Shown piece by piece: positions 5,661 to 5,870 of a stretch of DNA of 5,870 nt. Origin of the DNA: CBIFVZ01 sp966185765 (GTDB lineage: Bacteria > Pseudomonadota > Gammaproteobacteria > Enterobacterales > Enterobacteriaceae); NCBI GenBank assembly GCA_966185765.1, contig CBIFVZ010000132.1, forward strand, positions 1 to 5,870, given 5' to 3'. The notes under the pieces are model-generated. The model saw nothing but the letters and a program-made list of their open reading frames with translations, had not been told where the DNA came from and did not search any database. Positions within the stretch are counted from its first letter, which is position 1, and each line of letters begins with the position of its first letter. The position numbers were made by a program, and so were the translations under genes.

Positions 5661-5870
5661 TTAATTTTCACAGATAAATGCGGGCGTATAAGGTGTCCCA
5701 ATTAGCCACTGACTTTCCAGTCTGGAGATGGTAAAAAACATATCCTGTTGGGGATTCAGGTTGAAAAAATACGTACGGAAAACCTCAGAAGATACGTCGT
5801 CGCTACCCGCAAGATAAATTTTACTGTGTGTGAGGCGATAAACATTTTTATCTTCATAGCGATATTGCCC
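5661..5870 (-). CDS. Unrecognised protein, C-terminal 69 residues (5' end outside window)
   Basis: On the minus strand an open frame enters at the right edge and runs 69 codons (GQYRYEDKNVYRLTHSKIYL...) to a TAA at 5661-5663. It is the only minus-strand frame that stays open from the edge with protein-like composition: alternating hydrophobic and polar residues, many aromatics, and a defined tail (GTPYTPAFICEN). I see no membrane segment, lipobox or known catalytic motif in this part. The gene is on the same strand as the holin and 140 bases upstream of it, so the two could share an operon. Function cannot be assigned from this fragment; the true start and any signal peptide lie beyond the window. 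Confidence 0.6.
   Translation of the reverse strand, partial: GQYRYEDKNVYRLTHSKIYLAGSDDVSSEVFRTYFFNLNPQQDMFFTISRLESQWLIGTPYTPAFICEN

Noticed and set aside
1..5870. CRISPR array, tRNA or rRNA genes, insertion sequence
   Set aside because: No regularly spaced repeats, cloverleaf-like sequence, rRNA sequence, transposase or terminal inverted repeats were seen.

Overview
The window looks like chromosome of an enterobacterium. Gene order, protein lengths and residue-level similarity to Escherichia coli and Serratia homologues place it in Enterobacterales. The HisS tail reads most like Erwinia or Pantoea from memory, so the family-level call is tentative.

Bases 2-3801 are a conserved housekeeping block, all on the + strand: the 3' end of hisS (histidyl-tRNA synthetase), yfgM (membrane-anchored periplasmic TPR protein linked to the Sec translocon), bamB (lipoprotein propeller of the outer-membrane protein assembly machine) and der (double-GTPase ribosome assembly factor). 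The first three are tightly spaced (35 and 10 bases) and probably cotranscribed. A 119-base gap before der holds two tandem hairpins that share arm sequences. A clear intrinsic terminator closes the block 33 bases after der.

Bases 3802-5870 look like accessory DNA inserted downstream of der, where E. coli has yfgJ and xseA. After an AT-rich leader of about 350 bases comes a + strand gene for a lytic polysaccharide monooxygenase (LPMO, AA10 / chitin-binding type). It keeps the histidine brace but has no secretion signal and no cysteine, and a strong terminator follows it. A stretch of about 300 bases without a convincing gene comes next, then a possible 45-codon ORF. That ORF converges on a minus-strand gene for a small phage-type holin, and a hairpin lies across both gene ends. 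A second minus-strand gene, unrecognised, enters from the right edge; only its last 69 codons are present.

The most interesting reading is functional. A leaderless chitin-active enzyme beside a holin recalls the holin-based (type 10) release systems used for chitinases and insecticidal toxins in Serratia and Yersinia. No endopeptidase or spanin gene is visible, so this remains a hypothesis to be tested in the flanking DNA.
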